Assembly: GCA_949361645.1 (NCBI GenBank)
Contig: OX442416.1
Span: 2,658,146 to 2,722,145 of the forward strand
DNA: 64,000 bases
Direction of reading: 5' to 3'
Source of the DNA: Spongilla lacustris
Lineage: Eukaryota; Porifera; Demospongiae; Spongillida; Spongillidae
In this document: positions 22,931 through 34,960 of the stretch, in pieces
How positions within the stretch are numbered: position 1 is the stretch's first letter
Layout of the letters: each line of letters begins with the position of its first letter
Notes under the pieces: generated by a model
Seen by the model: only the letters and a program-made list of their open reading frames with translations
Told to the model about the DNA's origin: nothing
The model's database searches: none
Made by a program: the position numbers and the translations under genes

Positions 22931-24175
22931 GCTGCTCCAGTGGTGGTATCCCCATTTGTCCAATGCGAGATGGTAGCTCCACGATGGTTCCCCTACCAGT
23001 AAGTCCTCTTGTAGTGTGGGGGATAATGGTTTCATAGGTAGTGGCTTCATTTGCATTTGCAGTGAGGAGCTGTGTGGGGCTAGGATAGAAGGCCATTGTG
23101 GCTGGCCCCAGTATTTGGGGTCGGCTCCAGTTGAAGGTTCCACTCCACATGCATGCTGAGGTCTAGCTGTCTCCTCTACATTATTCTATCCTTCCATGCA
23201 TCTCTCTGTACCTAATCCACATTACTCCTACACTTTTGAGTTCTTTGATATGCCCATGCACAGATTGCTAATACACAATACCTGACACCATTCCATAAGA
23301 GTGTGCATTCCAATAGGACTATAGTGAATCAATCACTAGACATTGCCTTTTGATTACAAGTTGAGTTAAAAATCGGTAGAGATGGGGGTGAGTGTTACGT
23401 ATGAGTAACTGTTGAGGGCTTATAACACACTAGCATGCATGGCTAACCCTTGTTTCATAGACTAGCCAGGCTTTTATCCTTTCCTACCCTGTCCCCTCTC
23501 AATCCTTCAATCATTCCATGCACCTCTCTGTACCTAATCACTCATGCTCTTTAAAATTTGTAGGAGCATTGCTATACCATGCACATACACAAATACCTAA
23601 TACTCGACAGCAATCCACATACATGTGTGCTTCTAATGAATCGATCACAAGACTAGACAATTGTCTTTTCATAACAAGTTCAGTTTTTAAAGATCAGAAC
23701 ACATGAGATGTATACGTGATTCAGAGTTATCTGTCAGTGTTACTAATGCTCCAGTATGCATAGCTAAATCACCCTGCTATAACACAGGCTACCTTCTAAA
23801 GCTACCCCTTCCTGTCCTACCGTGCAACCTTGTGTGTTTGATGTGTGGGCTGAGGGCCCAGTATAGCTAACCCTCTTTTCATTGCCTAACACAGGCTAAC
23901 TTCTAAACCTACCCCTTCCTGTCCCCTCTCGATCCTTTAACCTTACCATACAATTCTCTGTGTTTGATGTGTGAATTTTGCTTATGAGAACTACCTGTTG
24001 GGGGCCCAGCGTGTCCCCTCTTGATTGTTCAATCCTAACATGGAATTTTCTGTGTTTCATGTGTAAGTGTTGCTTATGAGTACCACCTGTTGAGGGAACC
24101 CTCTTTTCATGCTTAACTCAGGCTTCCTTCTTTCCTACCCCTTCCCCTCTCGATCTTTCAATATCCTACCATGCA

Positions 24176-24338
24176 ACTCACTCACTCACTCCCCCTCCCT
24201 CCCTCCCTCCCTCCCTCCCTCCCTCACTCACTCACTCACTCACTCACTCACTCACTCACTCACTCACTCACTCACTCACTCACTCACTCACTCACTAACT
24301 CACTCACTCACTCATTCACTCACTCACTCACTCACTCC
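24176..24338 (+). repeat. (CTCA)n microsatellite
   Basis: A tetranucleotide array, CTCACTCACTCA, is preceded by a (CCCT)n patch. It lies at the hub of the nested palindrome. Serine/histidine/threonine-rich open frames across it are artefacts. Confidence 0.95.
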
Positions 24339-24469
24339 CCCTCCCTTCCTCTTTCTGTTATGTGTGCTTTTGGAAAGCATTCTTTCATCACTAAAATATA
24401 GCTATGTAATATTCCAGTTACAGTCCATAATTGCCATTGAGTTTTTAGTTCCAGATCTATGATGTTGCT

Positions 24470-24690
24470 CTCCTGATCATGGCTGGGTTGGTGATAACCA
24501 GCTGCAGGTCTTGCAGGGTCATTGACTTGAGAGTTGGGTCACAGCCAAAAAAAAATCTACGGGCATCAGATCGGTACTTCATGCTGGCTACTGCTCTTCG
24601 TCCTCTTACTCCTATAAACAGTGGGCAGGTGCTCCATCTTCCAAATATTGGTCTTGCAGCATCCAGCATAAATCAAGATCAATTCCTTTT
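24470..24690 (-). pseudogene. Relic of a mariner-type transposase
   Basis: Read on the minus strand in one frame, it gives EDGAPAHCL and, after stops and frame damage, STDLMPVDFFLAV. These match the second aspartate motif (DGAPxH) and the third motif (WPxRSPDLxPLDFFLW) of mariner/Tc1-like DDE transposases, with spacing of about 35 residues. In-frame stops disrupt the region between the motifs. It sits in the hub of the nested palindrome and may be what remains of that element's mobiliser. Confidence 0.55.
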
Positions 24691-25884
24691 AGCAATGAGT
24701 ATGCCATGGTCCATGCACCAATATTTAATTAGTTACCTAAACTGTTGGTTTAGGAATGAAAAATTAGCTACACTAAACAATGAGATGCATTATTCATGCA
24801 CATGGTCCTAGGGTTTACATGTAAATGTATTCAAGAACAAACAGTGCACCCCCTACATTCTGTCTCTCTTATTCAGACCTTGGTCAAACTGTGGATGAAG
24901 GCAAATCCACATACTGCAGTCCAGAACAAACTCTACTAGGTGTATGATAGTAATGCTGCCATGTTCATGGGCAGTTTATGTGGTGCATGCATGAAAGGAC
25001 TGAAGGATTGAGAGGAGTACGGAAGAAAGAGGCCTGGGTTAAGCAATGAAAAGAGGGTTGACTCTACTGGGCCTTCAACAAGTACTAGTACTTATAAGCA
25101 ACATTCACACATCAAACACAGCGAACTGTATGGAGGATTGAGAGGGGACAGGAAGAGATAGGAAAGAAGGAAGCCTGTACATGTTAAGCAACCAAAAGAG
25201 GGTTAGCCATACTGGGCCCTCAACATGAAGTACTCATAAGCAACACTCACACAGCAAACATAGAGAGTTGCATGGTAGGATATTTAAAGATTGAGAGGGG
25301 ACAGCGAGGAGGAAGAAAGAAGCTCGGGTTAAGCAATGAAAAGAGGGTTACCTACATTGGGCCCTCAACAGGTAGTACTCATAAGCACCACTCACAGAGA
25401 ATTGCATGGTAGGATATTGAAAGATCGAGAGGGGAAGGGGTAGCAAAGAAGGAAGCGTGAAAAGAGGGTTCCCTCAACAGGTGATACTCATAAGCCACAC
25501 TTACACATCAAACACAGAGAATTTCATGTTAAGATTGAACAATCGAGAGGGGACACGCTTGGCCCCCAACAGGTAGTACTCATAAGCAAAACTCGCACAT
25601 CGAACACAGAATTGTATGGTAAGATTCAAGGATTCAGAGGGGACAGGAAGGGGTAGGAATGAAGGAAGCCTGTGTTAAGCAATGAAAAGAGTGTTAGCTA
25701 TTCTGGGCCCTCAATAGGTAGTACTCATAAGCAACACTGAGTGTTAGGATATTTAAAGATCGCGAGGGGAAGGGGTAGGAAAGAAGGTAGCTAGCTGGGT
25801 TAAGCAATGGGTTATTTAGCTATGCATACTGGCATGTTAGTCACTGGCAGATAAATCGCGTATACATCTCATGTGTTCTGATCT

Positions 25885-26430
25885 TACAGGGTGTAAATGA
25901 GATCATGGATTTGATCACAAGTACATGCAGGGTGTAAATGGAACCATGGATTTGATCTCACAACAGGCACAAGTTTAGGGTGTAAATGGGACCATAGATT
26001 TGACTCTAAAACAGACTCAAGTACAGGGTGTAAATAGGATCATGCGTTTGACCCCACAACAGACACAAGTACAGGGTGTAAATCGGACAATGGATTTGAT
26101 CCCACAAATATCCCACAATAGACACAAGAACACGGTGTAAATGAGACCATGGATTTGATCACAAGTACATGCAGGGTGTAAATGGAACCATGGATTTGAT
26201 TTCACAACAGACACAAGTTTAGGGTGTAAATGGGACCATAGATTTGACCCTAAAACAGACTCAAGTACAGGGTGTAAATAGGATCATGCATTTGACCCCA
26301 CAACAGACACAAGTACAAGGTGTAAATGGGACCATGGATTTGACCACACAATAGATACACATACAGGATGTAAATGGGACCATGGATTTGATCCCACAGC
26401 AGACACAAGTACAGGATGTAAATGGGACCA
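25885..26430. repeat. Satellite 2, element B right arm (inverted)
   Basis: About 11-12 units of the 48-bp repeat in inverse orientation (ACAGGGTGTAAATGGGACCA). Some units are fused or truncated, for example near 26100. Confidence 0.9.
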
Positions 26431-26514
26431 CTGTCATTACTAGTCTCGTACCCAGACTTAGATTTTCACAGCATCAGATGGATTACATCACCACTACGTG
26501 AAAAGTAAAAAACC

Positions 26515-28590
26515 CTTAACGACACAGATGTATGGTGTACAGGTTACCCCTTAATGACACATACATAAGATGTACAGAGGTAACCCCTTAACGACACAGA
26601 TGTATGGTGTACAGGTGACCCCTTAATAACACATACATAAGGTGTACAGAGGTATCCCCTTAACGACACAGATGTATGGTGTACAGGTAACCCCTTGATG
26701 ACACAGATGTATGGAGTACAGGTGATACCTTAACAACACATACACAAAGTGTACAGAGGTAACCCCTTAACGACACAGATGTATGGTGTACAGGTAACCC
26801 CTTGATGACACAGATGTATGGTGTACAGAGGTAATCCCTTAACGACACATACATAAGGTTTACAGAGGTAACCCCTTAACGACACAGATGTATGGTGTAC
26901 AGGTAACCCCTTGATGACAAAGATGTATGGTGTACAGAGGTAACCCCTTAACGACACAGATGTACAGTGTACAGGTGACCCCTTAACAACACATACATAA
27001 GGTATACAGAATTAACCCCTCAACGACACAGATGTATGGTGTACAAGTAACCCCTTAACGACACATACATAAGGTATACAGAGGTACCACACCAATGTAT
27101 GGTGTACAGGTAACCCCTTGATGACACAGATGTATGGGGTACACACAAGAGGTAACCCCTTAACAACACATACATAAGGTGTACAGAGGTAACCCTTTAA
27201 CGACACAGATGTATGGTGTACAGGTAACCCCTTGATGACACAGATGTATGGTGTACAGAGGTAACCCCTTAACGACACATACATAAGGTTTACAGAGGTA
27301 TCCTCTTAACGACACAGATGTATGGTGTACAGGTACCCCCTTGATGACGCAGATGTATAGGGTACACACAAGAGGTAACCCCTTAACAACACATACATAA
27401 GGTGTATAAAGGTAACCCCTTAACGACACAGATGTATGGTGTACAGGTAACCCCTTGATGACACAGATGTATGGTGTACAGAGGTAATCCCTTAACGACA
27501 CATACATAAGGTTTACAGAGGTAACCCCTTAACGACACAGATGTACAGTGTACAGGTGACCCCTTAACAACACATACATAAGGTATACAGAGGTACGACA
27601 CAGATGTATGGTGTACAGGTACCCCCTTGATGACACAGATGTATGGTGTACAGGTAACCCCTTGATGACGCAGATGTATGGGGTACACACAAGAGGTAAC
27701 CCCTTAACAACACATACATAAGGTGTATAAAGGTAACCCCTTAACGACACAGATGTATGGTGTACAGGTAACCCCTTGATGACACAGATGTATGGTGTAC
27801 AGGTGACCCCTTAACAACACATACATAAGGTATACAGAATTAACCCCTTAACGACACAGATGTATGGTGTACAGGTAACCCCTTAACAACACATACATAA
27901 GGTATACAGAGGTACCACACCGATGTATGGTGTACAGGTACCCCCTTGATGACGCAGATGTATGGGGTACACACAAGAGGTAACCCCTTAACAACACATA
28001 CATAAGGTGTATAAAGGTAACCCCTTAACGACACAGATGTATGGTGTACAGGTAACCCCTTGATGACACAGATGTATGGTGTACAGAGGTAATCCCTTAA
28101 CGACACACATAAGGTTTACAGAGGTAACCCCTTAACAACACAGATGTACAGTGTACAGGTGACCCCTTAACAACACATACATAAGGTATACAGAGGTACG
28201 ACACAGATGTATGGTGTACAGGTAACCGCTTGATGACACAGATGTATGGTGTACAGAGGTAATCCCTTAACGACACATACATAAGGTTTACAGAGGTAAC
28301 CCCTTAACAACACAGATGTACAGTGTACAGGTGACCCCTTAACAACACATACATAAGGTATACAGAGGTACGACACAGATGCATGGTGTACAGGTAACCG
28401 CTTGATGACACAGATGTATGGTGTACAGGTGATACCTTAACAACACATACACAAAGTGTACAGAGGTAACCCCTTAACAACACAGATGCATGGTGTACAG
28501 GTAACCCCTTGATGACACAGATGTATGGTATACAGAGTTAACCCCTTAACGACACAGATGTATGGTGTACACTGCAGAGGTGACCTTAAA
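26515..28590. repeat. Satellite 1, element B right arm (inverted)
   Basis: About 57 units of the 35-37-bp repeat (GACACAGATGTATGGTGTAC) in inverse orientation. The array is about 360 bp longer than its left-arm partner. Higher-order repetition of several hundred bp is visible. Confidence 0.9.
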
Positions 28591-28609
28591 CTATATAAAA
28601 AGCATGCAT

Positions 28610-29505
28610 CTCACAATATGGTTCATTTGTCATGAACCATTGTTGGTCTTGTTGTAAGTATACAGTGCGGCTGGGGTGCTGTACGTCTTGCCACACACCG
28701 AACAGGAAAATGGCCTGTCAATTTCAGATTTTAGCGTACGCCTCGCGGCCTGCGCTTGGGTGGACCCTGGCTTCCTTTGTCGACACTGGAATCCGTGTTC
28801 GTCACCTGGAACAGCAGGCTGCTTGTGAGTGTTCTTTTTGTGCAGGGACAGGGGGCCTGGCTACTGGCATACTTCTTGCCACATACATGTACAGTGCATT
28901 GGTAGGCAAGGATTAGTTCAGACCTGGGTCTGCATTTCCTCCTGCCAGAAACACAGCTATTGCCTTCACCTTGCAATTCACTGTGAGTGTCATCTGCATA
29001 CTTATGACCCTCAACAGTAGGTAAGTGAGGAAGGTCTTGGTTTGTCATTTTTTGCTACTGCATGGGATGAAGCATTACCGCATGTATAGGAAGAGTTGGC
29101 CTCTGAGCTTTGTGAAGGCTTTGGACACACCTTGTCCCTTTTCTTGGGGTCACGAACGTATTCCCTCACCTTCTCGTACAGGTACAGTGACCGTGTCAGG
29201 GACAATCCACTTGGGGGTAATAACAGGTGGCATCACTTGGCTCTGATAAGCCTAATGTCCTTTATGGCCACTCCAGCCCTCAGCATGGTTACCTCGGTGG
29301 GGTTTGTGTCCCATGGCAAGGTCTCCATCCTCACGACACCAGGGTGGTCTTGATCAAACTCAAATGTGCGGTAGTGTCCTAGGCCAACCAGAGGACCAAA
29401 CCACTGGCCCAAGAAGGCATTCCAGTCCTGGTACAGCTGTGACACACAAGTGACATCCTGGCCACACTGCCGGACACAGTCAGCTAGGTTCTGCTGTAAG
29501 TCCAT
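28610..29505 (-). pseudogene. Captured gene fragment, element B right arm
   Basis: Inverted copy of 17742-18620; the translated segments I compared are the same, including the 90-codon frame (29505-29233) and the finger-like cysteines. Near-identity of two broken copies shows capture and decay happened before the inverted duplication, or that conversion keeps the arms alike. Confidence 0.55.
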
Positions 29506-32500
29506 TCATTGGGATGTGTGGCTTCCCTTGATTGAAATTGTGGGGGCTGCCAACTCCATTTGCAGCAAGAGGGATAGCAGTGTCTCCACTGGTATACTAT
29601 TGTGGAGGCTGACCCCATTGGTTAGTTTGTGGCTCGTGTGTATAAGGGTCTGATATGGGCAGGTGGTTCCATAGGTAGTGCGGGTTGGTGGCGTCTGCTG
29701 TTGGTTATGCGGGGCTGCTGTCTGGACTTGCAATGTAGCGAGGAATATGTGGGGGTGGGGCTGGTGTCCATCCGCAGCTGTGGGAATCAGGGTCTGGGTA
29801 CGAGACTAGGGCTGCTGGCTCTTAGTCATTTAGGGGCTGCTTACTCCCTACAACCACCATCGTCAGTAGTATAACCGCCGTCACTACCGTTCTCAATCTC
29901 CCCACCTCGTCGAATGTATCTTGAATATCGATCGTCGTATCCGTATCGCTCAAACTCGTCCGCCGATTGAAACTCTTGCGAGTGTGTTGTCTTCAGTGGA
30001 CGTCGCCATATCCGTTATCTACATAGGAGATAACGAATAACAACTGTGACAGGGACGATACATTAAATACTTACCCATCAGATCTAGCTAGCGCAGTATG
30101 GGTGTGGCTATAAGTTATCAAAGTCTCGGCCCACAGGAAGTAGTTGCATTTCATGTGCTTTGATGAATGGAAGCGGGCCTCGCACGTCCAACGGCGCGAT
30201 TCGAGCGGGAAACGTGTACCAACTTTGCGCCGCTGTATCTCCGTAACGGATGACATAAAAATTAACGAACAGAACAAATCGATAGGTATAGGACCTCTCT
30301 ACCTACAAACCGAATTTGAAGCGATTTCATTACTCCTACCTAAAGTTATGGCGGGTGTGAACCCGGTGGGGTATCGAACATTGCAATACTGGCACGGAGC
30401 AAGTGCAAGACTCCAAAATGGATTTTAAAATAGAGAAACGGTGTAGTATGAAGTGTTGAAAATAGGAAGTCGATAGCTTTTACCGTTCAGAAGTTATAGC
30501 GATTCAAACATAAGGGAATTTTATAACATTTTATATATATATACGAAGGCTCATTTTGTCGTGAACTGTCCCATATATATATATATATGGGACAGTTTCC
30601 GAGAAAATGATACTTCGCATATATAAATATAAAGTTATAAAAATGCCTCGCGTTTGAATCGCTATAACTCCCGAACGATAAACGATATTAACTTCCTATT
30701 TTCAACACTTCATACTACACCATTGCTCTATAGTAAAATACATTTTGGGGCCTTGCACTTGCTCCGTGCCAGTATTGCAACGTTCGATACCCCACCGGGT
30801 TCTAACCCACCATAACTTTAGGTAGGAGTAATCAATTCGCTTCAAATTCGGTTTGTAGGTAGAGAGGTCATATACCTATCGATTTGTTCTGTTCGTTAAT
30901 TTTTATGTCATCCGTTACGGAGATACAGCGGCGCAAAGTTGGTACACGTTTCCCGCTCGAATTGCGCCGTTGTACGTGCGTGAACCGCTTCCATACCAAA
31001 TTACATGAATATGCAACTACTTCCTGTGGGCTGAGACTTGGATAACTTATAGCCACACCTATGTATACTGCGCTAGCTAGCTAGCTGGGTAAGTATTTAA
31101 TCTATCGCCCCTGTCACAGTTGATATTCGTTATTATCTGTGTAGATAAACGATATGCATAGCGACGTCCACTGAAGACAAGCTCGTAAGAGGTTCAATCG
31201 GCGGACGAGTTCGAGCCGGTACGGTTACGACGAGATATTCAAGATACTTTCGATGAGGATGGGGAGATCGAGAACGGTAGTGACGGCGGTCATACCACTG
31301 ACGATGGTGGTTGTAGGAAGTAAACAGCCGCTAAATCACCACCGGCCCCGCCCCCCACATATGGGCCATTGCAAGTCCAGACAGCAGCCCTGCAAAACCA
31401 ACAGATGCAATGCAGAGCCACCAACCCGCACTACCTATGGAACCACCCGCCCATATCAGACCCTACACAGGAGCTACCAACTAACCAATGGGGTCAGCCT
31501 CCACAGTACAAGTAGAGATACTTATACTAACCCTCTCCCTGCAAATGGAGTTGGCAGCCCTCACAATTTCAGGGCAGCCATGAACTACATGTACATGTAC
31601 CAAGGGAAGTCACACATGCCCCCTCCCAACACTACCAGTGGAACTACATGTATTAGCCCTCACTGCAAATGGCCTTACATGTACATGTAAGCAGAACCCC
31701 ATTGGTCCAGCCCCCTCCCCTCCCCACCCCCACTATTGATTATTCTCTGCAAGTTCAAGGGACCATTGGCGCCATCCCCACACAGCAAAACCACCAGTCC
31801 CCATCACTACAGCCTTGCAAACTTTCAAAATAATACCTCCCCACCAGCTCTCTTACGGATGTGGTTACCAGACCCTGCACTGCCAGTAGGGGAGCCCTCA
31901 CATGCAGGGGTCAATAGATGCCAGTGGAGATGCCGCCCTCACTCTATAAGTAGTCCCCATAAAGTACTGTACATACACCCGCCCCTCTCCAAACAGTGAA
32001 ACCATAAGCCTACACTGCAAGTGCTCCACACACTGAGACCAGCCATCTGGACCAATGGGGTCAGCTCCCTCACTGCAAGTGGACAGTATCATTGGACCAT
32101 TAATGCTAGTGAACTTAATAGCCACACGATACAAGTGAACTAACATTTAATACCTCCCGCACACTGCAAGTACTGGAGCCACCATCTCTCTTACAGATGG
32201 GGTTACCAGACCCTGCACTGCCAGCAGGGGTGCCCACACAAGCTGGGGTCAATACAATGTACATGTAGGTATGATGCCAATGGAGATGCCAGCCATCACA
32301 CTACAAGCGATTAAGCAGTCCCCAAATTTCAGGGGAAGCCATGAACTACATATGCACTGAACGTACACCCGCCCTTTCACTGCAAGTGCCCCACAAACTG
32401 GGACCAGCCCCCCACGGCCCTCCTGCCCACTACTAGTCCTTCACTGCAAGTAGAGTCAACGGCTCAGGGACAAATGGGGTCAGCTCCCTCACTGCAAACA

Positions 32501-33433
32501 GACGGTAACATTGTAACTATTAATGCAAGTGAACTTAAAAGCCCACACTGCATTCCAGTTAGCACCATTGGAGCCATATTCCAGATGGAGTTATCAGACT
32601 GCCAGCAGGAAAGCCACCAGCTGCTAAACTCCCCGGAGTCATTGGGGGGTCCCACAATAATGCATACTGGTGGATGGAGTCACACTGCAAGTGGAAATGG
32701 CACCCCGCACAATTTTAGGGAGCCACGAACTGGAGCCACACATGCCCCCACTATCTATGGAACCATTTCACCCTCACTTAGCAGCCCCCACACACTACAA
32801 GTACAGTCCATACCAGTGACCATTCACTGCAAGTTCAAGGGGCCAATGGTCACACATCAAAACCACCATCCCCCATTGATCACTGCAAGTGAACTCAACA
32901 GCCGCACGATGCAAGTGAATTTCCATTAAATGTAAATGCCTCCACACTCCACACTGCAAGTAGTGGAGCCACCAGCTCTGTTACAGATGGGGTTACCAGA
33001 CCCTGCATTCGATCAATGCCAGCAGGGGTGCCCACACAAGCTGGGGTCAGTAGGTATATGATGCCAGTGGAGATGCCAACCCTCACACTACAACCCATGA
33101 ACTACATGTACTGTACGTACACCTGCCCATCTCAAAACACTACCAATGGAACCATTAGGCCTCCTGCCCTGCACTACCTGCATGTCCTTCACTGCACGTT
33201 GAGTCAACATACGGCCCAGGGACCAATGGCGTCAGCTCCCTCACTGCAAGCGGACAGTATCATTGGAATCATTAATGCAAGTGAACTTAATGGCCCCACA
33301 CTGCAGGTCCGGTTAGCACCAGCGGTTCTTGGTCTGTCAGCAAAGGAGCCACCAGCTGCTAAACACCCCAGGGTCATTGGGGCCCCCAGAATAATCATGC
33401 TGGTGGAAACTCACAACAGTGGAATTGGAATTG

Positions 33434-33438
33434 GTAAC
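33434..33438. repeat. 5-bp target duplication GTAAC (left copy)
   Basis: GTAAC precedes the TG of the LTR at 33439 and recurs directly after the terminal CA at 36487-36491. The uninterrupted site in the other arm of element C (near 39345) reads GGTAAC followed by CCCCACAATATTAG, with a single GTAAC. Confidence 0.9.
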
Positions 33439-33572
33439 TGTAGTATATGGAACTATTATATGTATGCTGCGCATGCGTGATTAGGAGTATTTAATAGTGT
33501 GATATCGAGTGATTATTAGTTGATATACTCATTTTGTCAGACTCAACGATAGGCCTACGGGGGTATATCACA
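33439..33572 (+). repeat. 5' LTR of the Ty3/Gypsy element
   Basis: 134 bp, beginning TGTAGTATATGG and ending GGGGGTATATCACA. Its last 17 bp recur as the only remnant of the 3' LTR at 36470-36486. Confidence 0.85.
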
Positions 33573-33589
33573 TTGGCGACGAGGGTGGG

Positions 33590-34960
33590 ATGGCTGCGGT
33601 ATCCGTAGGCCAAATATCGGAGTTTCAGTCGGAACTGGAGTCTATCACGGTGTATTTGGAAAGACTTTCGCAGTTTTTCATTGCTAACGAGATACCAACA
33701 GCTAGACGAGCGGCAGTGCTTCTCAGCGTGATTGGCAGTCGGACGTATACCTTGCTCAGGAGTTTGCTGCATCCGGAAGTACCTGGAGATAAGACGTATG
33801 AACAGCTGGTGACTGCCCTTACTGAACACTTCGAACCGAAGCGTCTGGTCGTAGTCGAACGTTTCCATTTCAACCGGCGTAACCAAGGTAATGGAGAGTC
33901 AGTTTTGGAGTATGTAGCAGAGCTTAAACGATTAGCGGGTACGTGTGCGTTTGGAGCATTTTTGGCAGAGGCGTTGAGAGACCGTTTCGTATGCGGACTG
34001 GCAAACGAAGTTATACAAAGGAGGCTACTGTCAGAAGCGAACCTGGACTTTGAGAAGGCAGTGCAAATAGCTCGAGGCATGGAAGCAGCTCAGAAGAGCA
34101 GTCAAGAGGTTAAAGTCTCAGAAGTACCGGTACAGAAGATTCAGGAGTACGGTAATAGTCCGGCACAACGGGGGCGGGTGTGTTGGCATTGTGGGAAAAA
34201 GGGGCATCAATCTGAGCATTGTCGTTTTAAAAATGCAGTATGTTATAGGTGCCACAAGAAGGGCCACATTGAAGCCAACTGTAAGGCAAGACAGGAAAAA
34301 GAAGAGCTAAAATGGGTGGATAAACAAGGTGAAGATGATATCAAAGGTCACGGGTATCATGTAATTGATACATTGTGTGAGGGAACAATGGGCTCATTGT
34401 TTAAGTCACAGGGCACCTCGGAAACGAGTGCATACATGGTGAAGATGGAAGTCAATGGAGAAAGTTTGATGATGGAAATAGACACGGGGGCCGCAGTGAC
34501 TATCATTTCCGAAGAGGTCTATAGGGAAAAGTTTCCAAAACTACTGCTGACAGAGTCTGCACTGAAGCTTGCCACATATACAACTCAGAGAATACAGGTA
34601 TGCGGAGAAGTTCGGGTAAGGGTCAGGCTGGGAAAGCAAGAAAGGCATTGTAGATTAGTTGTGGTAGCTGGAAAAGGTCCTAGTTTGCTGGGCAGAGATT
34701 GGCTGAAGATGTTTAGAATACAATGGCATCAAATAAATGCACTTGTAACTCCTCCCATAATAAACAGCAAGGGGATTAGAGAGAATAAAGGAGTAGCAGA
34801 TAAGGTGGAAGCTTTGGTAAATGGTTTTCCAGAAGTGTTTAATGACAACCTAGGTGAGATACATCCATTTAAAGCAAGGCTAGTGCTGAAAGAGGGAGCT
34901 CAGCCCATTTTTTGTAGACCTATAGGTCAGTATACCCTTTGCAATAAAAGAACAGATTGA
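33590..34960 (+). CDS. Gag-protease part of the Ty3/Gypsy polyprotein, frame broken at its end
   Basis: 456 codons from the ATG 17 bp after the LTR. Residues 1-170 are a retrotransposon gag-like helical region. Two CCHC zinc knuckles follow (CWHCGKKGHQSEHC near 197, CYRCHKKGHIEANC near 218), typical of nucleocapsid. An aspartic protease follows, with EIDTGAAVTI near 300 and LLGRDWL near 362. The frame then enters the linker before reverse transcriptase. It is lost by a small indel near 34917-34940; the downstream pol sequence continues in the +1 frame. No envelope gene is present. Confidence 0.9.
   Translation: MAAVSVGQISEFQSELESITVYLERLSQFFIANEIPTARRAAVLLSVIGSRTYTLLRSLLHPEVPGDKTYEQLVTALTEHFEPKRLVVVERFHFNRRNQGNGESVLEYVAELKRLAGTCAFGAFLAEALRDRFVCGLANEVIQRRLLSEANLDFEKAVQIARGMEAAQKSSQEVKVSEVPVQKIQEYGNSPAQRGRVCWHCGKKGHQSEHCRFKNAVCYRCHKKGHIEANCKARQEKEELKWVDKQGEDDIKGHGYHVIDTLCEGTMGSLFKSQGTSETSAYMVKMEVNGESLMMEIDTGAAVTIISEEVYREKFPKLLLTESALKLATYTTQRIQVCGEVRVRVRLGKQERHCRLVVVAGKGPSLLGRDWLKMFRIQWHQINALVTPPIINSKGIRENKGVADKVEALVNGFPEVFNDNLGEIHPFKARLVLKEGAQPIFCRPIGQYTLCNKRTD

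Larger units (their letters stand above)
23165..25885. mobile_element. Nested palindrome in the right arm of B
   Basis: It has no counterpart in the left arm. Its own arms run about 23692-24180 and 24990-25883. Outermost inverted words are GATCAGAACACATGAGATGT and its complement. Arms consist of degenerate repeats of about 130-150 bp (words: CCTACCATGCAA, CTTATGAGTACTACCTGTTG, TAACCCTCTTTTCATTGC), with more copies on the right. The hub (24180-24990) carries a CTCA microsatellite and a mariner-like transposase relic. Confidence 0.75.
16672..30574. mobile_element. Giant foldback element B (about 13.9 kb)
   Basis: Ends: TATGGGACAGTTCACGACAA at the left and its complement at the right. The left arm runs 16672 to about 22400; the right arm runs about 22545 to 30574 and is enlarged by a nested palindrome (about 23165-25885). 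Arm contents from the outside in: conserved terminal block, decayed small ORF, captured zinc-finger gene fragment, satellite 1 (35-37 bp), satellite 2 (about 48 bp), GC-rich repeat words, and a core palindrome centred near 22475. Satellite lengths differ between arms. No transposase belonging to the element was found. Confidence 0.9.

Noticed and set aside
24109..24462. SLTHSLTH repeat protein
   Set aside because: It is a translation of the CTCA microsatellite.
19301..28376. Many open frames with repeated VHHTSVSLRGYL-like sequence
   Set aside because: They read through the 35-37-bp satellite; they have no start context, no flanking domain and occur in several frames.
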